Translations under genes and position numbers: made by a program
Notes under the pieces: model-generated
Databases searched by the model: none
What the model saw: only the letters and a program-made list of their open reading frames with translations
What the model was told of the DNA's origin: nothing
From: Aurelia coerulea
Lineage: Eukaryota > Cnidaria > Scyphozoa > Semaeostomeae > Ulmaridae
NCBI GenBank assembly: GCA_039566865.1
Contig: CM076948.1
Coordinates: forward strand, 26,163,001-26,227,000
DNA length: 64,000 bases
Reading direction: 5' to 3'
In this document: piece by piece, positions 37,701-48,894 of the stretch
How the letters are laid out: each line of letters starts with the position of its first letter
Position numbering within the stretch: the stretch's first letter is position 1

Positions 37701-40700
37701 ATGTGCTATCCTCTTAGGAGAATGAAACTTGTTCAGGGGAATTCCTTTCTCACAAGAGGACAAAATATATGCTGATACATACAAATGTCATTATTGTCAG
37801 GAAGAAAAACCTAGAAAATTCTGATCGTCGTTTTCATTCATTTTTGCAGCTTTCTGAAACGGGCTTTCTGCAGAAAGTCTCCCATATCCACGGGAAAGAA
37901 TGACTGATTAAAGACGGGTAAATTACTGAATCTAATCGTGAACATAACGGCAGTGAAAAAGATAGTTCTCAATAGTGTTGCTTTGAAATTCAAGGAGCAG
38001 TATTAATCAGAACGGGGATATTAATGGGGTATTAATGGGGGTATTAATGGGGTATCAATGGGGGTATTAATGGGGGTATTAATGGGGTATTAATGGGGGT
38101 ATTAATCAGAACTGTATCCTTTGTTCTACAAGATTTGCCCTTACTTATCAAACAGGAAGGGAACAAAAACACAACAATATCTTACCGATTTCTGGGTTTC
38201 TTTGATAGCAGGTTGGATCATCGAGGCCATATTCATCATTTCTTTCCTTATATTTTTGTGTTCTTTTCTGACTTCCATTGTCGATGAACCTAACTGCATT
38301 ACCATCTTTTTCGTATTTTCATAATTTGCTAACATTTTCGAATATTTGTTCTCCGTCTTTTCAACTGCCTCGTTAACTGATGTCTCAATTTCCAGCGTGA
38401 GTTTTTCTATCTTTGATTCCGAGACTTGTTGATACTGTTTGAATTCTTCTTGTGATTGTTTCAGCTAAAAGGAAGAAAATAAAAACATCGTTATTACTAA
38501 TGAAGCAAATATGGTTTAATGATTTGATCAACCATTTCACAATTCAATCATGATTTGATCAACCATTTCACACAAACAACTTAGGGTTGGTCTTAGCAAA
38601 TTGAATTTTCACAAATCCAAGCACAATTTATGGATACTATAAACCCTATGTGCCTTATAAAAGATGGTATTGAGGATAAGAAACACATTTTGTTGCTCCG
38701 TCCGTCTTTTGACTTTCAACGACAAGATCTTCTCGCCGGAGTCCTTGCATTAATACGACCATTTGGACACAGTAATTCTTCGAGGTTTTAACGTTCAAAC
38801 GAGAAATTTAGAAAACGTTAACATCTTTTATCCATGTATGAATGAATTCATTCAAATTTCTGATAAAGACCTCCTTTTGAAGTAGCCTAGATGAAATTAA
38901 TAGAAATATCCTTGAGTAGTAAGAGTATCTACAGTTTATCCATGAAACGTGGTCTTGATTTGAATGAATTCAATAGTAACAGGTGCTTTCTCCTCCGACA
39001 ATCACTATTACTCATCATATCTCGATATTCATCGAAATTTTCCTGTATGTCTGGCCTGGCGTCTATTTTGGGACAAACTTTGAGTTAATTTTAAATGGCC
39101 GCAGGGTTGTTGTGAAATTCCATGCTCCCTGTGGCATCGTCGTGTAATCGTATGTGATTGTGTGTATGTAGGTTGTATTTGTAAGAAGTATCGTGTATCG
39201 TAAATTTCTAATTGATGATGCAAAAAATGTACGTTAAGTTGAATGTAGCCAACTTTCCTTTGCTCATAAAAATGCGAGAAGAATCACATAAATATTTCAG
39301 TCTTTCGACTATCAAGCCAAAGTCGATTGAAATCCATCCAGTACTCTAAGTACTACGATTTTTTTTTCAAACGCCTCAACTTTTTTGGCACATCGGATAG
39401 TTATAAATTTACCTCCGTCATCCTTTGGGTTTTTTCTCCGTCAAGGCTTTGCTGTGTATATTTCAAGTTATCAGTGAGATGATTGAACTAGAAAGAATAA
39501 CAAATTTACGAGCTATTTACATTTAAGAATTACATTTACAAAATTTTTAAATTTATAAAAACAGTCGTTTGAAAAATAACAAATTGAAATTCTCCCTGGA
39601 TCTTTTCACAAGGAAATCAAATCATCAAAAAAAAAACTTAAATGAAGACAAATATAAAGAGCTCTCACCTTCTCGTTTAGCTGTGATTTTTCGTCTCCTA
39701 GTGAAGTGACCATAGTTCGTGAACTCATTAACTGACTCTCAAGTTCTTGGAGCTAAAAAGAAATCGAAAGGCTGACGAAGGTGAAGTTGCGGCTCTTAGC
39801 GCCAAGCACCCAGATCACAGAAGTGGCTAATTACTAATCAAGTCCACGACCCCTTCTCAACACGCTCAGGGGATAGGGCTCTACCGGGTATCAAACCCTA
39901 TCCGCCTGATTGTTCTGGCTACAAAGTCAGAGACCCCTTCTCAACACGCTCAGGGGATAGGGCTCTACCGGGTATCAAACCCTATCCGCCTGATTGTTCT
40001 GGCTACAAAGTCAGAGAATGACACAACTGCGCCACAAGACCTTCATAGTGATGGGGCTCTACCTTTGAGGTTGCGATTCGTAGATTGAGCATCGAGGTTG
40101 TAATTTCTATCTAGGTGCCTAAAAATTCAATACAAAATAAGGCATTTTGGCATAATAAAACTATTAATCTATTCATTCAAAATTCGTTCTATCAACTTAC
40201 AAACCGATTTACTATTCGTCCTACAAACTATCTATTTAACCTGCCAATTTTATGAAGAAGCATTTCAAATTAGTAAAAAATTATACATCAAAATAAGGTT
40301 GCAACTATAAAAATGTGAACATGTAACGAACACATAAACAATGTGTAATTTCTTAACATAAATTATTGGAAAACAAAAATTTTATCATGAGAAAATGTGA
40401 GAAAATATGAGCAAAAATGTTTGGGATACTCGGATTTTTGATGATCTTTGAAACAGGGGTCTTTTATTTGGGACACCCAAGGGCGCCTACCTTGTAGGAA
40501 GTGTGCTTACTCCCGGTACTGTACGCATAGTAATTGGTGTCGTGTCCTATGACCCAGTCCTGTCAATCTGTCAAATTCTAACGTCTGTTAGAGTCGACCA
40601 ATCAAAAATCACGCTGTCTGATTCCCTGTGGCCAGATCGTATAACAGTTGATATCTTGGTAAATAAACACCGGAATTTGAAACCACAAAGTTATTCATAC

Positions 40701-43700
40701 GTCATCTTGACCTTGAGAGGACTGACTCTGTGTACTTCTGGGTCACTGTACGGTTTTAGGACACTCTCTGTACTGGGTCACAGGACACCAATTACTCTAC
40801 AGTACTGGGAATAAACACACTTCCTACAAGGTAGGCGCCCTTGGGGCACCTGGTATAAAAATAATGTTCGATTCAGACTCTTTGTGCAACAGCTAAAAGG
40901 CCTATTAAAAACATCAAATACCTGATTTTTCTGTTTTGTACACATTTCCTTTGCATGTGTCAATTCATCTCCGAGTCTTTTATTTGAAGTTTCTGAAGAT
41001 TTCATCTATGAGAATGAAGGGATAAGTTTATGAATGAATGTGTACAACATGGTATCAAGCAAAAGTCTGTCACTCTTCTGGTTTACGATTTAGAAATTTG
41101 ATGGCGTCACATCCTCAAATGAGTTGAAATATAAACCACGCTGTAATTTCGAAAAAAATTCACAAGATTTCTGAAAAATCCAACGGTAGAATTACAGCAA
41201 AGTAAGCAGAATTTCTTTTCTTTCAAGCAATTCATTTCAAAGAGATAGGTCATAGAATTTTACACCAACCATTTTAAAGATTTGGAATTGCTCATTAATG
41301 GTGAAAGAGGAAGGTAGGGTACTCGTGCAACTAGAAAGCAATATGATGGCGTATTTTTGAAGATCTGAAGTCTCGAAAATTTTTAAAACCCTAGAACTCA
41401 AAAAGAAAATTCCAAAAACGCCATGAAAAGACAAGGGGCATAACTGCAGATAAGATAAATCAACCTGGCCAAATAGTATTTGAAAATAGATAGAAGATTG
41501 AAGAGGAACGTTCAGGGCTCGCGTCAGCTCAAAAATTGTCTAAATCTTTATGTATCCAAAATATCTGAGAACTGAAAAATTTAAACCTGAGTTATGTATG
41601 GGGGACAAATATCTGGCTTACCTCTGCTGAATTTTGTTCCTTGAGTACAGCAACTTGTCCTTCTAGCTGTCTATTCAACGCTCGTAACTCATCAATTTTT
41701 CGTAGATTCTCTTCTGGGATCACTGTTTTAACGATAACCTTTGAACGAAAGAAGGCCAAAGTTTAAGATAACGTTTCTACAACATAAAATAGGGCTGGGC
41801 TACAATTATGTGTTTCAATCGATCATTCAAAAACTAAGCAAAAGTACGTCTGAAAGTATGAATTTAAAACGAGTTAGTAGCATACGATACAAGCTTCTTC
41901 AAAAATTAAGGCACCAGAAACGGAGCCCCCATAGAGATTTGAAACTGATTTGTAGAAATCGCAATAACTTCCATTCGATGATCTCTGTTCTTAGTTAGTT
42001 GGTGGCATAAGTTGGTCGATGAACTCACTGAAAAGGTGCCGACGGCAAACGGAACAATATTTGGCTAACAAGCCCCTGTCCCCTCCGTCCCTAAAGTTAG
42101 CTACCATTTCTATGCGATGTCTTAAAAACAAGGGCTTACCATAAACAGAATTACCGAATGACAACTTGTCGAATCAAGAAACGGAGCCTCCATAGAGATT
42201 TGAAACTGATTTGTAGGAAATCGCAATAACTCTCCATTCGGATATTCAATCTGCCCTTAGTTAGTTGGTTGCAAAATAATCGATAAAGAAAAGGTACGGC
42301 AAACGGAACAATATTTGGCTACAACCCCCTTCCCCTCCGTCCCTGGTTGCTACCATTTCTATCGATTTTCAAAGGGCTTACATTAACAGAATGTAATGAA
42401 AGAAATAAGAAAGACAAAACAAAGATTGAGAGACTAATTACCTTTGGTGGAGTAGAGGTGACTTCTGAATATTTTGCTTCCGTTTGACGAATGCTGCTTC
42501 TCAAGGAAGAGACCTCGCTTTCAAACCGATGCTCCCAATCGAGATTCTTCCTTTTATGATCGCTTAGTTCATTTTCTAAATCGCTTATGTTGTTCACAAG
42601 TACTGTCTTCTCTTGCTCTAACTGTTGGATCGTTGCTTTATTGGCTGGAGTAGGCTCACCTTGGTCAACTGACGTCTGTATAAGGGATTGAGAGAATTGT
42701 ATGAATCAACTTGATGCATACCATCTCAAGTATGGGTAGCTAGACACCGCTGGTGTGCTTCTATGGAGGAACGCTACAACTAATGTGTATCTGCGGAGGA
42801 ATAATTTATATAGTTTTGCGGAGGAGGTAGCTCTCCATAGTAGTATATAATGTTTCCCCCGTAAAAGAAGAAAGCTGTGGAAATATAGCACAACTGCAAC
42901 ATCTAACTACCCATACTCCAAGACATGTCGAAATTAACATGCAAACTTGTCTAGCTAAATAAATAGCAACTCTTTGGTAACTTCTGGTGTTTAGAAGGGT
43001 GGGGCTTATAAGAGAGGGACTTAATAGAGAGGGGGCTAAATAGAGATTTTAGGGTATATTTTATGTAACAGACTTAAGTTTTAATTCAATGGCACGATGC
43101 TATGAATGTGATTGGCTAGATCTTCAGATAAAATCAATAACAAAACATCCACCGGGTGAGTCAGAAAAAAGGATCCCCGCTTGGAAGGCCACACTGCTCC
43201 ATGAATATCAAAGCAATAATATTGAAAACTATCTTGTTTTATTGCCAATATGTTAAATTAGGTTCAGTAATTTACCCGGCCTTAATCAGCCATTCCTTCC
43301 CGTGGATATGGGTGATTTTCTGCAGACAGCCCCTTCAAAAAACCTGCAAAAACGAATGAAAACAATGAGCACATTTTCCTTCCTAAAATTGATGACACTC
43401 ACATAAATTCATGTAATTTGTCCTCTTGGGAGAATGGAATCCCCTTGAATAGGTCATCGATACAAGGGGGAGGACTTGTTCATCCTCCCAAGAGGATAGC
43501 ACGTGCTAAAGCGTTCACAAGTCATTGCTGTAAAACCATTGTAAGGCAGAAATATTGGGGAAATCTGTTCATGATTTTGGGCACGTTTTGAAGGTTTTTT
43601 GAAGAGGCTTTCTGGAGAGAATCCCTCATAATTTCAGAATGGAATGGCCGATTTCAGTCAGGTAAATTTTATAGTAGATTTGAACATTTCTACCATTAAA

Positions 43701-46700
43701 CTATATATTTGCCGATATCATTGTCTTGATATCCAGGGAGTCGTAACCTTTCAAACGGGGATTCTTTTTCCTGACTCACTCGGTAGTAAGTTTGTATTAA
43801 CAAAGCCTTTATGCCTCGACATCACACTTTCTTTCCAAAACAAAAGGAGTCAGATCGTTCTTACGGAGTTTATTTCTCTGCCACTGAAATAACTTAAGCT
43901 TGCCTTATTCTTTTCTTTTGGATTGTCTTCTTTTTCTTAATCAGTACTATGACAATGTGCCTTTAAAGAAACACAAGGACAAACCTTTAAATCTCTTATT
44001 TCCTTTTCAAGCTTCCTAATCATTCTTTCCAGTTTTTTCTTTTCTTCCTCGACTTGGTTCAGTTTTTCCTCGTGTTCTTCTTCAATCTTCGACATTCTTC
44101 CTTGCGTTTTCATCAAAGATGAAGTCAAATTTGCTTTTTCACTTTGTAAATGACTGAGTTTATCAACGAGTTTCTTGACAGATCGATATATACTGATATT
44201 TTCATCAGAGTCTGTGGATGATTCTCCGATCATTTTTGAGTGTAGCTCGATTATTTTGTTGTCCTGTTCTTCAATAATTTCATGCAAAGATTGAATCGTT
44301 TCTTCTTTCTCATTTAAATGAGTTTCGTACGTCTTTTTCATTATTTTAAGTTGATTTCGTTTCGCTTCTTGCGTTCTTTCAAGTTCACGGCGATATGAGT
44401 TGATCTTGTCCGATTTTTCCTGCAATTAGGGAAGAAGAAAGACTGTTAATGTTTGCTGGGAAGAAAATTAAAGTTTCGATGCACGAATTGATTCTCCACT
44501 TCACTTCCATGATTTTCCTGTGCATTAACAACTACTCAAAATTACATAACAGAATATCTGAAACCTACAAATTATAAAATGGATAAGACTGGGAAAAAAG
44601 GAATGAATCTCAAAAGATTCTTGGACTGACCTACTTTAAACAATCACGTGCTGCTACAGAGTGAAATCAATCCTACTTCGATCTACTGAAAGCAGAGATC
44701 TAAAGATAGGAGAATCTACTCTGCGCAACAAAAATGATTTATCCTTGAAATAATATAATCTCTAGACTTCCACTCACCTTCAGTCTGGAGAGAATTTCAT
44801 CTTTTTGTTTTTCTTTTCTTTCAAGTTCCAGTTCGAGTGCCTCTATCTCGACTTTTGATCGTTTAGCTGAATGAGAAGAGCATGCCGTTATGAGAGCAAA
44901 TCATGACATACACTATTTCTTAATAACAAAATGCTTTTAACAAACTTTACTCTCAGACTGCCAAAAAATAAAAAACTCCAGAACTGGGCAAATATAACTT
45001 AAGAAACAGTTTATTTCAATAAAGGAAATCCGTCGCAAACTTTTTCTTTATTTTCATTTGTTTACTGTATCATCTTACTTGGAAGGTACCTGTGAGTAAT
45101 TTCTAACCATTGAAAAGGCCTAGAAAACCTTGTTTGGAAATGTAAACATGAAGACAATTTTTAATACCTTTAAGATTACCTTGACTAACTTTCGGATCAT
45201 TTAAAAAACTTTTAGTACTGGCTCAAATTCTTAGTTTCTCATTAAAAAATATGTGTAGCATAATATCTTTATAATTTTACAATTTCAAGTCACTGTTTGA
45301 TTTGCAATAATTTGAAGACAAATTTCTGGAATAATCAGCTATTGCACTGTAGTAGAAACAAGTGGAGATTGAAAACTTCACGATTCATGAAAGATCCATT
45401 GCTAACAATTGTTCCTCTGTATTACCAAAGTCAAGTTTTGCATTATAGCAAACAGCTGCATATAAGAACCTAAGATTTTGCAAGTAAACCTAGATTCCTG
45501 TCCAACAATTAAAATGGATTGGTTCTTATAAAATGGGGGTCTACTTTGACAATTTCGGCATTTAGGTTCTTAATTCAGTAGGTTCTTATGTACGGATGTT
45601 CTTTACTGTATGTGAAAGTCGTTTTTTATTCTCTTTGTCTTGCTTTTCATTTGGTGCACAGAGGGGATCATGGTTGATAATGGGTCTAAAAAGCGTTCAA
45701 GGTTCAGTTGGCTTCCCTTTTTCCAATGTTGTGGGTCTTCTATTTCATCAATACAATATTATATACAAACCCCATTTATTATCATTTTGATCAACTTCTG
45801 GATCATCGTCATCAGAAGATGATAAGTCACTTTTGCCATCATTTCCAACTTCTATATCTACAAAAAATGAATTATTTCAAAGTTTTAAAACTACTGATGT
45901 CAAATTGATTGACTACATAGATGCTATGATATTATGAGGGTACAGGGAGCACTTCCATTAGCAAGCTGAATCATCTTTTCAGACAGATGAAAAAATTGAT
46001 AAAGAAATTTGCAGGAAAGCTACTGTGCATACATCATTGATCACATGTTAGTTCTCGGCCAATGGCTGAGGTTGGTTGACTCAATCAACCAACCTTTTGT
46101 CTTTAGCATTTCATCAGAGATTATTTGGATACTGTATGCAGACGCCTCGGCATGACATCCCTAGCTTCCTTTTCAAGTAATTTAGTAACGGTGCAAGGCA
46201 TAATTTTTCAGAAAGAAAGCTTTTGAGTAAGGAGAAGGAATGTACAGGCAAGGAATCAACTAAGAAACAACTTACCATCAAATCCAAGTTCTCTTTTCCA
46301 TAATTCTTTTCTGGATGGTGAAGGTGCCTCTCTTGGTGAGAAGCTCATGGGTGTTTTAAATTTTGATGGAGTTGTGTTTGAAGCCTGCAATGAGAGTAAC
46401 AATGTCTGATAAAAATAGCAAACAATGTAGCGGTGTAGGTTTGTTGTTTGGCTACCAAATAGCATAGGTTCCAAATCTTTAAATCGGTGTAAAAATGTGG
46501 GTGCAAAATTCTATGGCCTATTTCTTTAAAGTGCATGGCTTGAAGGAAACTTTAACACTTATCTACACTTCTACCATTGGACTTTTCAGAAATCTTAAAT
46601 ATTTTCAAAATTACAGCGTATTTTAGATTTCAACTCATTTGAAGATGTGACGTCATCAAATTTCTATATCATAAACCAGAAGAGTAACAGATTTTTGCTT

Positions 46701-48611
46701 GATACCATATTGTAGAGATCCATAAACTATGGTTTCCTTCAAAATCATTTCAGGTTGCATCAAACGGTTTAGAAAGTACGATAGCTTTAAGTCTTTTTGA
46801 AATTTTTCTTGAATTCTTGAAAAAGAATAAAAGCACTCTAATTCTGAAAATATAAAAGATTTCAGAAAAGTCCAACGGTAGAATCATAGAGAATAGCTAA
46901 AGTTTCTTTGAAGTCATTCAGTTAAAAGAAATAGGTCACTGAATTTTACACCAGCCTTTTTAAAGATTTGGAACCTATGTTCTACCAAATAAGACTTGAA
47001 TCACTCCTTGTGGCCCATGGCTCTATTTCATATTAGATAAAACATTTTTTGGTGGGTCGTTTAAAGTGTGAACCAACAGGTTATCATTTGTTGATGCATG
47101 GTAAAACTTACATGTTGCACCAGCAATGAGTCATAACTTGTTGCAATGAGAGAACCACAGGGGGCAGGGGGTTGGGGGCATGTCCCTCCCAGATTCCAAA
47201 ATTTGGTAAAAAGTGTCAAAGATAAATGACATAGATTAGTTGGGTATACCTTTAGGCTGAAAAATTACATCAGAGTCTCCCCCACGTCTTTTGAATTTTT
47301 AGAGCTGGCGCCGCCACTGACCGGTTGTAACAAAAATTGCACCATATCTTGACCAAACCCCATTTTCCCAAGCAGTGGATTATAACATTTTGTACAGGTT
47401 ATTCTGGAGAAGGAGAGCAGGTACCCGATGTCAACGGCACATTTAATGACATTTAGTGTCAAACTGTTATCAAAACTTTGCAGGTTAAATTCAGTCAATG
47501 ATCTCATACAACTACCATACTTATAAACAGCTCAAAATGGTTAGAGCCTGTGTGTAAACTTAAAACATCATCTGTCATTTGTTGTGCTTAGGACATTCAG
47601 GATGTTATTTGGGGTTTGTCTGCCCCCTCTCCATTGATATATTGCCTTGGATTTAGAGGGTTTTTCTAACCCCTCCCAAACTACATTTCTTGCTGTGCAT
47701 GGGGAACATCTTCCAGAAATCACTTTTGGTTAAAACAATAGCATCTATTGCTTAATTATTGTTGCCAAGTTACGCATTTCCCTGTTCACGAAACAAAGAG
47801 TGAAGTCTGAAACCCCTCCCACCCCACTGTTCAACAACTGAGCTATTTCCATGACTATCGTTCAATCACAAATCCTCCTTTACTGGTTAGTAAACTTTCC
47901 AGTTTGGGCTGGGAATGATAAAGCCATTTTAAAAGGTAAAGAACATTCTCTTTTCTAAAACGAAAAAAACAAGAAGCTCTCTCATCTGTGGTACCAAGAT
48001 CAAAGTAGTCAGTTTTTTTATCAAAATACAAAATAGTTCATCTCAAGTGATCTGAAACTTCGCAATAAAATATGATGACAAGGATCTGATATTGCAGCCA
48101 GCCTGCAGGCAAGATACTAAGTCTAAGATCTCGAGAAGGACTAAATTTTTTGCAGTAGACTTGAAAATGAAAATTTAAATTGCAACTTTAAGAACTTCGA
48201 ATTCGATTTCGAATGCCTTGTGCTTCAAAGAGCACTGCCTTGTCCTATTTTTATTGTGAACCTTGTGATTACGAAATATACAGGCTAATTTTGTTGAATT
48301 TTTCCGGTTTGATTACGTATGTATCGATGCAATCTTTATTTTTTGTTTGCCTATGAAATATGTTGCTTTCAAAATCTTCTCCCGCATCCCTCATATGTAA
48401 ATACCAACATCAATATGATTACGTTACTCCCTTAGCAACGAACAAATACCACTCATTCATCATATACCACATTGCAACGAAAAATAAAAAATAAATGGGC
48501 CTAAGCAAATCTCACTACTCTTACACAGCGATCACTTCCTTCCCAACTTACATTTTGCATTGACGAATATCTTGGACTGCCACCAGATGATCTTTTCATA
48601 ACTGGAAACAT
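28713..48611 (-). CDS. KIFC3: KIFC3-type kinesin-14 (minus-end-directed C-terminal motor), 18 exons
   Basis: Exons from 5' to 3': 48552-48611, 46276-46384, 45771-45857, 44778-44866, 43985-44419, 42442-42675, 41622-41738, 40922-41005, 39669-39752, 39413-39487, 38186-38464, 36407-36700, 34230-34334, 33344-33586, 32764-32893, 30623-30820, 29389-29549, 28713-28748. Phases join throughout: 2,820 nt, 939 residues. The start is the ATG at 48611, followed by [11 protein letters not shown]. Residues 1-115 are polar and about 116-585 form a coiled-coil stalk. The kinesin-14 neck [14 protein letters not shown] is at 586-599, P-loop GQTGSGKT at 673-680, switch I NEYSSRSH at 782-789 and switch II DLAGSE at 815-820. 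The tail ends in a Lys-rich [11 protein letters not shown] encoded by a 36-nt exon. The motor sequence is closest to KIFC3 among families I know. The order stalk-then-motor implies minus-end-directed transport. The kinesin-14 assignment is certain; the KIFC3 subfamily is likely. Confidence 0.9.
28802..29232. mobile_element. TIR element in the last kinesin intron carrying an exon-like ORF and a CRE palindrome
   Basis: Perfect 15-bp ends acttaaaggacaagt (28802-28816) and acttgtcctttaagt (29218-29232). Inside are a 16-bp perfect inverted repeat with two TGACGTCA octamers (28931-28967) and an open stretch ([18 protein letters not shown]) ending at a consensus donor (cagttg|gtaagg, 29177). It may be a MITE that carries a first-exon and promoter fragment of a gene. 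Origin unknown. Confidence 0.6.
28931..28967. promoter_or_regulatory. palindrome with two CRE/ATF octamers
   Basis: agcgaaatgacgtcat, 5-bp spacer tattt, atgacgtcatttcgct. Each arm holds the full TGACGTCA consensus bound by CREB/ATF proteins. Function in this place is inferred only. Confidence 0.5.
29614..30140. mobile_element. family D fold-back (copy 4)
   Basis: Begins aggtgagtcagaaaaaac..cggcgtttgaaaggcaattgctccct; contains aatgactggaacaggctttagcac and ends with ccgattaaagccgg. Diverged halves. Confidence 0.7.
30980..31150. mobile_element. short TIR element (171 bp) related to family I
   Basis: Left tacagtattaccccgccact and right agtggcgggataatactgta are inverse with one mismatch, followed inward by aagaaact / agtttctt. 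Confidence 0.85.
31451..31625. mobile_element. MITE family F (copy 2)
   Basis: actattagccattctgaaaa to gtagaatagctaaaagtt, with the family core gatagaagctctaacgccac. Confidence 0.8.
31870..32691. mobile_element. long fold-back carrying an exon-like coding segment
   Basis: Arms of 300 bp or more are inverted: ggcctaagcggaaaccgtag (31891) against catggtttccgcttaggcc (32641-32659); tataggacgagagattatag (31991) against ctataatctctcgtcctata (32592-32611). Each arm holds the exon-like segment described in the next entry, one copy degenerate. Confidence 0.75.
32420..32544 (+). pseudogene. captured first-exon-like segment inside the fold-back
   Basis: ATG in good context (gcaaATGGcc) opens 41 codons starting [20 protein letters not shown] with [13 protein letters not shown], ending at a consensus donor (catag|gtaagt, 32545). 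A degenerate inverted copy lies at about 32053-32170. No downstream exon was found in the kinesin intron, so it is likely a captured fragment. A CxxC pair is present. Family unknown. Confidence 0.4.
32970..33290. repeat. family J fold-back, fragment
   Basis: Contains gtgggtgtaaaattctatgac, ccatagtttatgaaggtctac and tctggtttaggacttagaca, matching one half of 46461-46985. Confidence 0.6.
33776..34166. mobile_element. possible TIR element with GGGTG(C/T)CCC ends
   Basis: The left end tactgggtgcccagaaaatt resembles the inverse of the right end aattttttgggacacccta. Contains tctgcggaggag-type sequence also seen in family K. Ends are imperfect. Confidence 0.4.
34682..35300. mobile_element. long fold-back element with TACCGGGTGACCCA ends (family C)
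   Basis: 619 bp. The first 105 bp and last 105 bp are about 90 percent inverse copies (taccgggtgacccagaaaaa / ttttttgggtcacccggta), and similarity continues to the centre (gtcaaaaacaagggatc / tcaaaaacaggggatc), so the whole element is one palindrome. Flanked by TA. Confidence 0.9.
36035..36072. repeat. CG-alternating tract
   Basis: acgcgcgcgatagcgcgcga and following gcgcgcaggcacgcgc form a run of alternating purine-pyrimidine with a very high CpG content in an otherwise AT-rich intron of the kinesin. Shorter gcgcgc runs follow at 36103 and 36190. Such runs can adopt Z-DNA or hairpins. Confidence 0.8.
36741..36856. mobile_element. family D fold-back, terminal fragment
   Basis: taccgggtgagtcagaaaaa at 36741 then ttgctgcttctcc-like arm sequence. 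Truncated. Confidence 0.6.
37555..37930. mobile_element. family D fold-back, partial
   Basis: tggcggaaatcggtcactc, cttacagcaatgactttaac, gggctttctgcagaaagtctcccatatcc, gactgattaaagacgggtaa follow the order in 29614-30140 and 43150-43793. Confidence 0.65.
38012..38107. repeat. tandem repeat, unit tattaatgggg(g)
   Basis: Eight or so units of 11-13 bp. Confidence 0.95.
38575..39270 (+). mobile_element. decayed LINE 3' fragment
   Basis: acttagggttggtcttagca, ataaaccctatgtgcc and tttgttgctccgtccgtctttt correspond in order to 14024-14165 of the LINE in 13880-14758, but with frame breaks. The following 500 bp resembles its 3' UTR. Confidence 0.7.
39848..40015. repeat. 84-bp perfect tandem duplication
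   Basis: Two copies (39848-39931, 39932-40015) of gaccccttctcaacacgctc...gctacaaagtcaga. The unit includes the inner part of the tRNA-like SINE head. Confidence 0.9.
39960..40041 (-). mobile_element. tRNA-derived SINE head
   Basis: The minus strand from 40041 reads ggtcttgtggcgcagttgtg (box A, TGGCgCAGTTG) and then, about 40 nt later, ggGTTTGATACCC (box B). These are the internal Pol III promoter boxes of a tRNA gene, but the anticodon arm and acceptor pairing are poor, so this is a SINE and not a working tRNA. Low copy here. Confidence 0.6.
40476..40850. mobile_element. TIR element with about 90-bp ends (family G)
   Basis: cccaagggcgcctaccttgt at 40476 is mirrored by acaaggtaggcgcccttggg (40827-40846). 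The inversion continues through gtaggaagtgtg and gtaattggtgtc. 375 bp in a kinesin intron. Confidence 0.9.
41030..41290. repeat. family J fold-back, fragment
   Basis: acatggtatcaagcaaaagtctg..ttctggtttacgatttagaaatttgatg..gtgaa..catagaattttacaccaacc..aaagatttggaa match 46461-46985. Confidence 0.6.
41925..42390. repeat. imperfect tandem duplication of about 250 bp
   Basis: agaaacggagcc(c/t)ccatagag, aacggaacaatatttggcta, cccctccgtccct and accatttctatcgat occur twice in the same order (41917 on and 42178 on). The second copy abuts the exon at 42442-42675. Confidence 0.8.
42731..42915. mobile_element. MITE family K (copy 1)
   Basis: Ends tatgggtagctagacaccg and taactacccata, inverted; body rich in tctgcggaggaa motifs. 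Second copy at 57452-57599. Confidence 0.75.
43150..43793. mobile_element. family D fold-back (most complete copy)
   Basis: Left accgggtgagtcagaaaaaag and right cctgactcactcggt; arms of about 300 bp inverted around about 43470 with tttagcacgtgctatcctc / gaggatagcacgtgctaaa at the centre. Confidence 0.85.
44945..45600. repeat. interspersed repeat family M, copy 2
   Basis: actccagaactgggcaaat, aataaaggaaatccgtcgc, tttgtttactgtatcat, ttggaaggtacctgtgagtaat. Corresponds to 12300 and 58257. Contains agaaac/gtttctt motifs like family I. Confidence 0.5.
46461..46985. mobile_element. fold-back family J (most complete copy)
   Basis: ataggttccaaatctttaaa at 46461 is mirrored by tttaaagatttggaacctat (46958-46977). 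The inversion runs through ggtgtaaaattc and aacttta towards the centre near 46735. Confidence 0.8.
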
Positions 48612-48894
48612 TTTGAGCGAAGAGTAAGCGCTACGCTCGTAGAAATGATAAATTTTCTTGCCACAGCTTCGCTTCGACTGTCGTTTCGTTCTGCTTTCAT
48701 CAATGCTGCCTCGCAGCTTCCGGTTTCAATTTCAGCCAGGTGCGGTAATTTTGATACGCGAATTTCATTGGATGAAAGGAATCTTTATTGGAATATGATT
48801 GGCTATTTTATGAAACTTGATATTTGAAATATTTTGACGAGTTTTGAAAAGAAAAATTCCCGGGCTTGTCCAGGCAAACATCACCAGCAAAAAC

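Noticed and set aside
39960..40041. Functional tRNA gene
   Set aside because: Promoter boxes are present but the anticodon arm and acceptor stem do not pair well.
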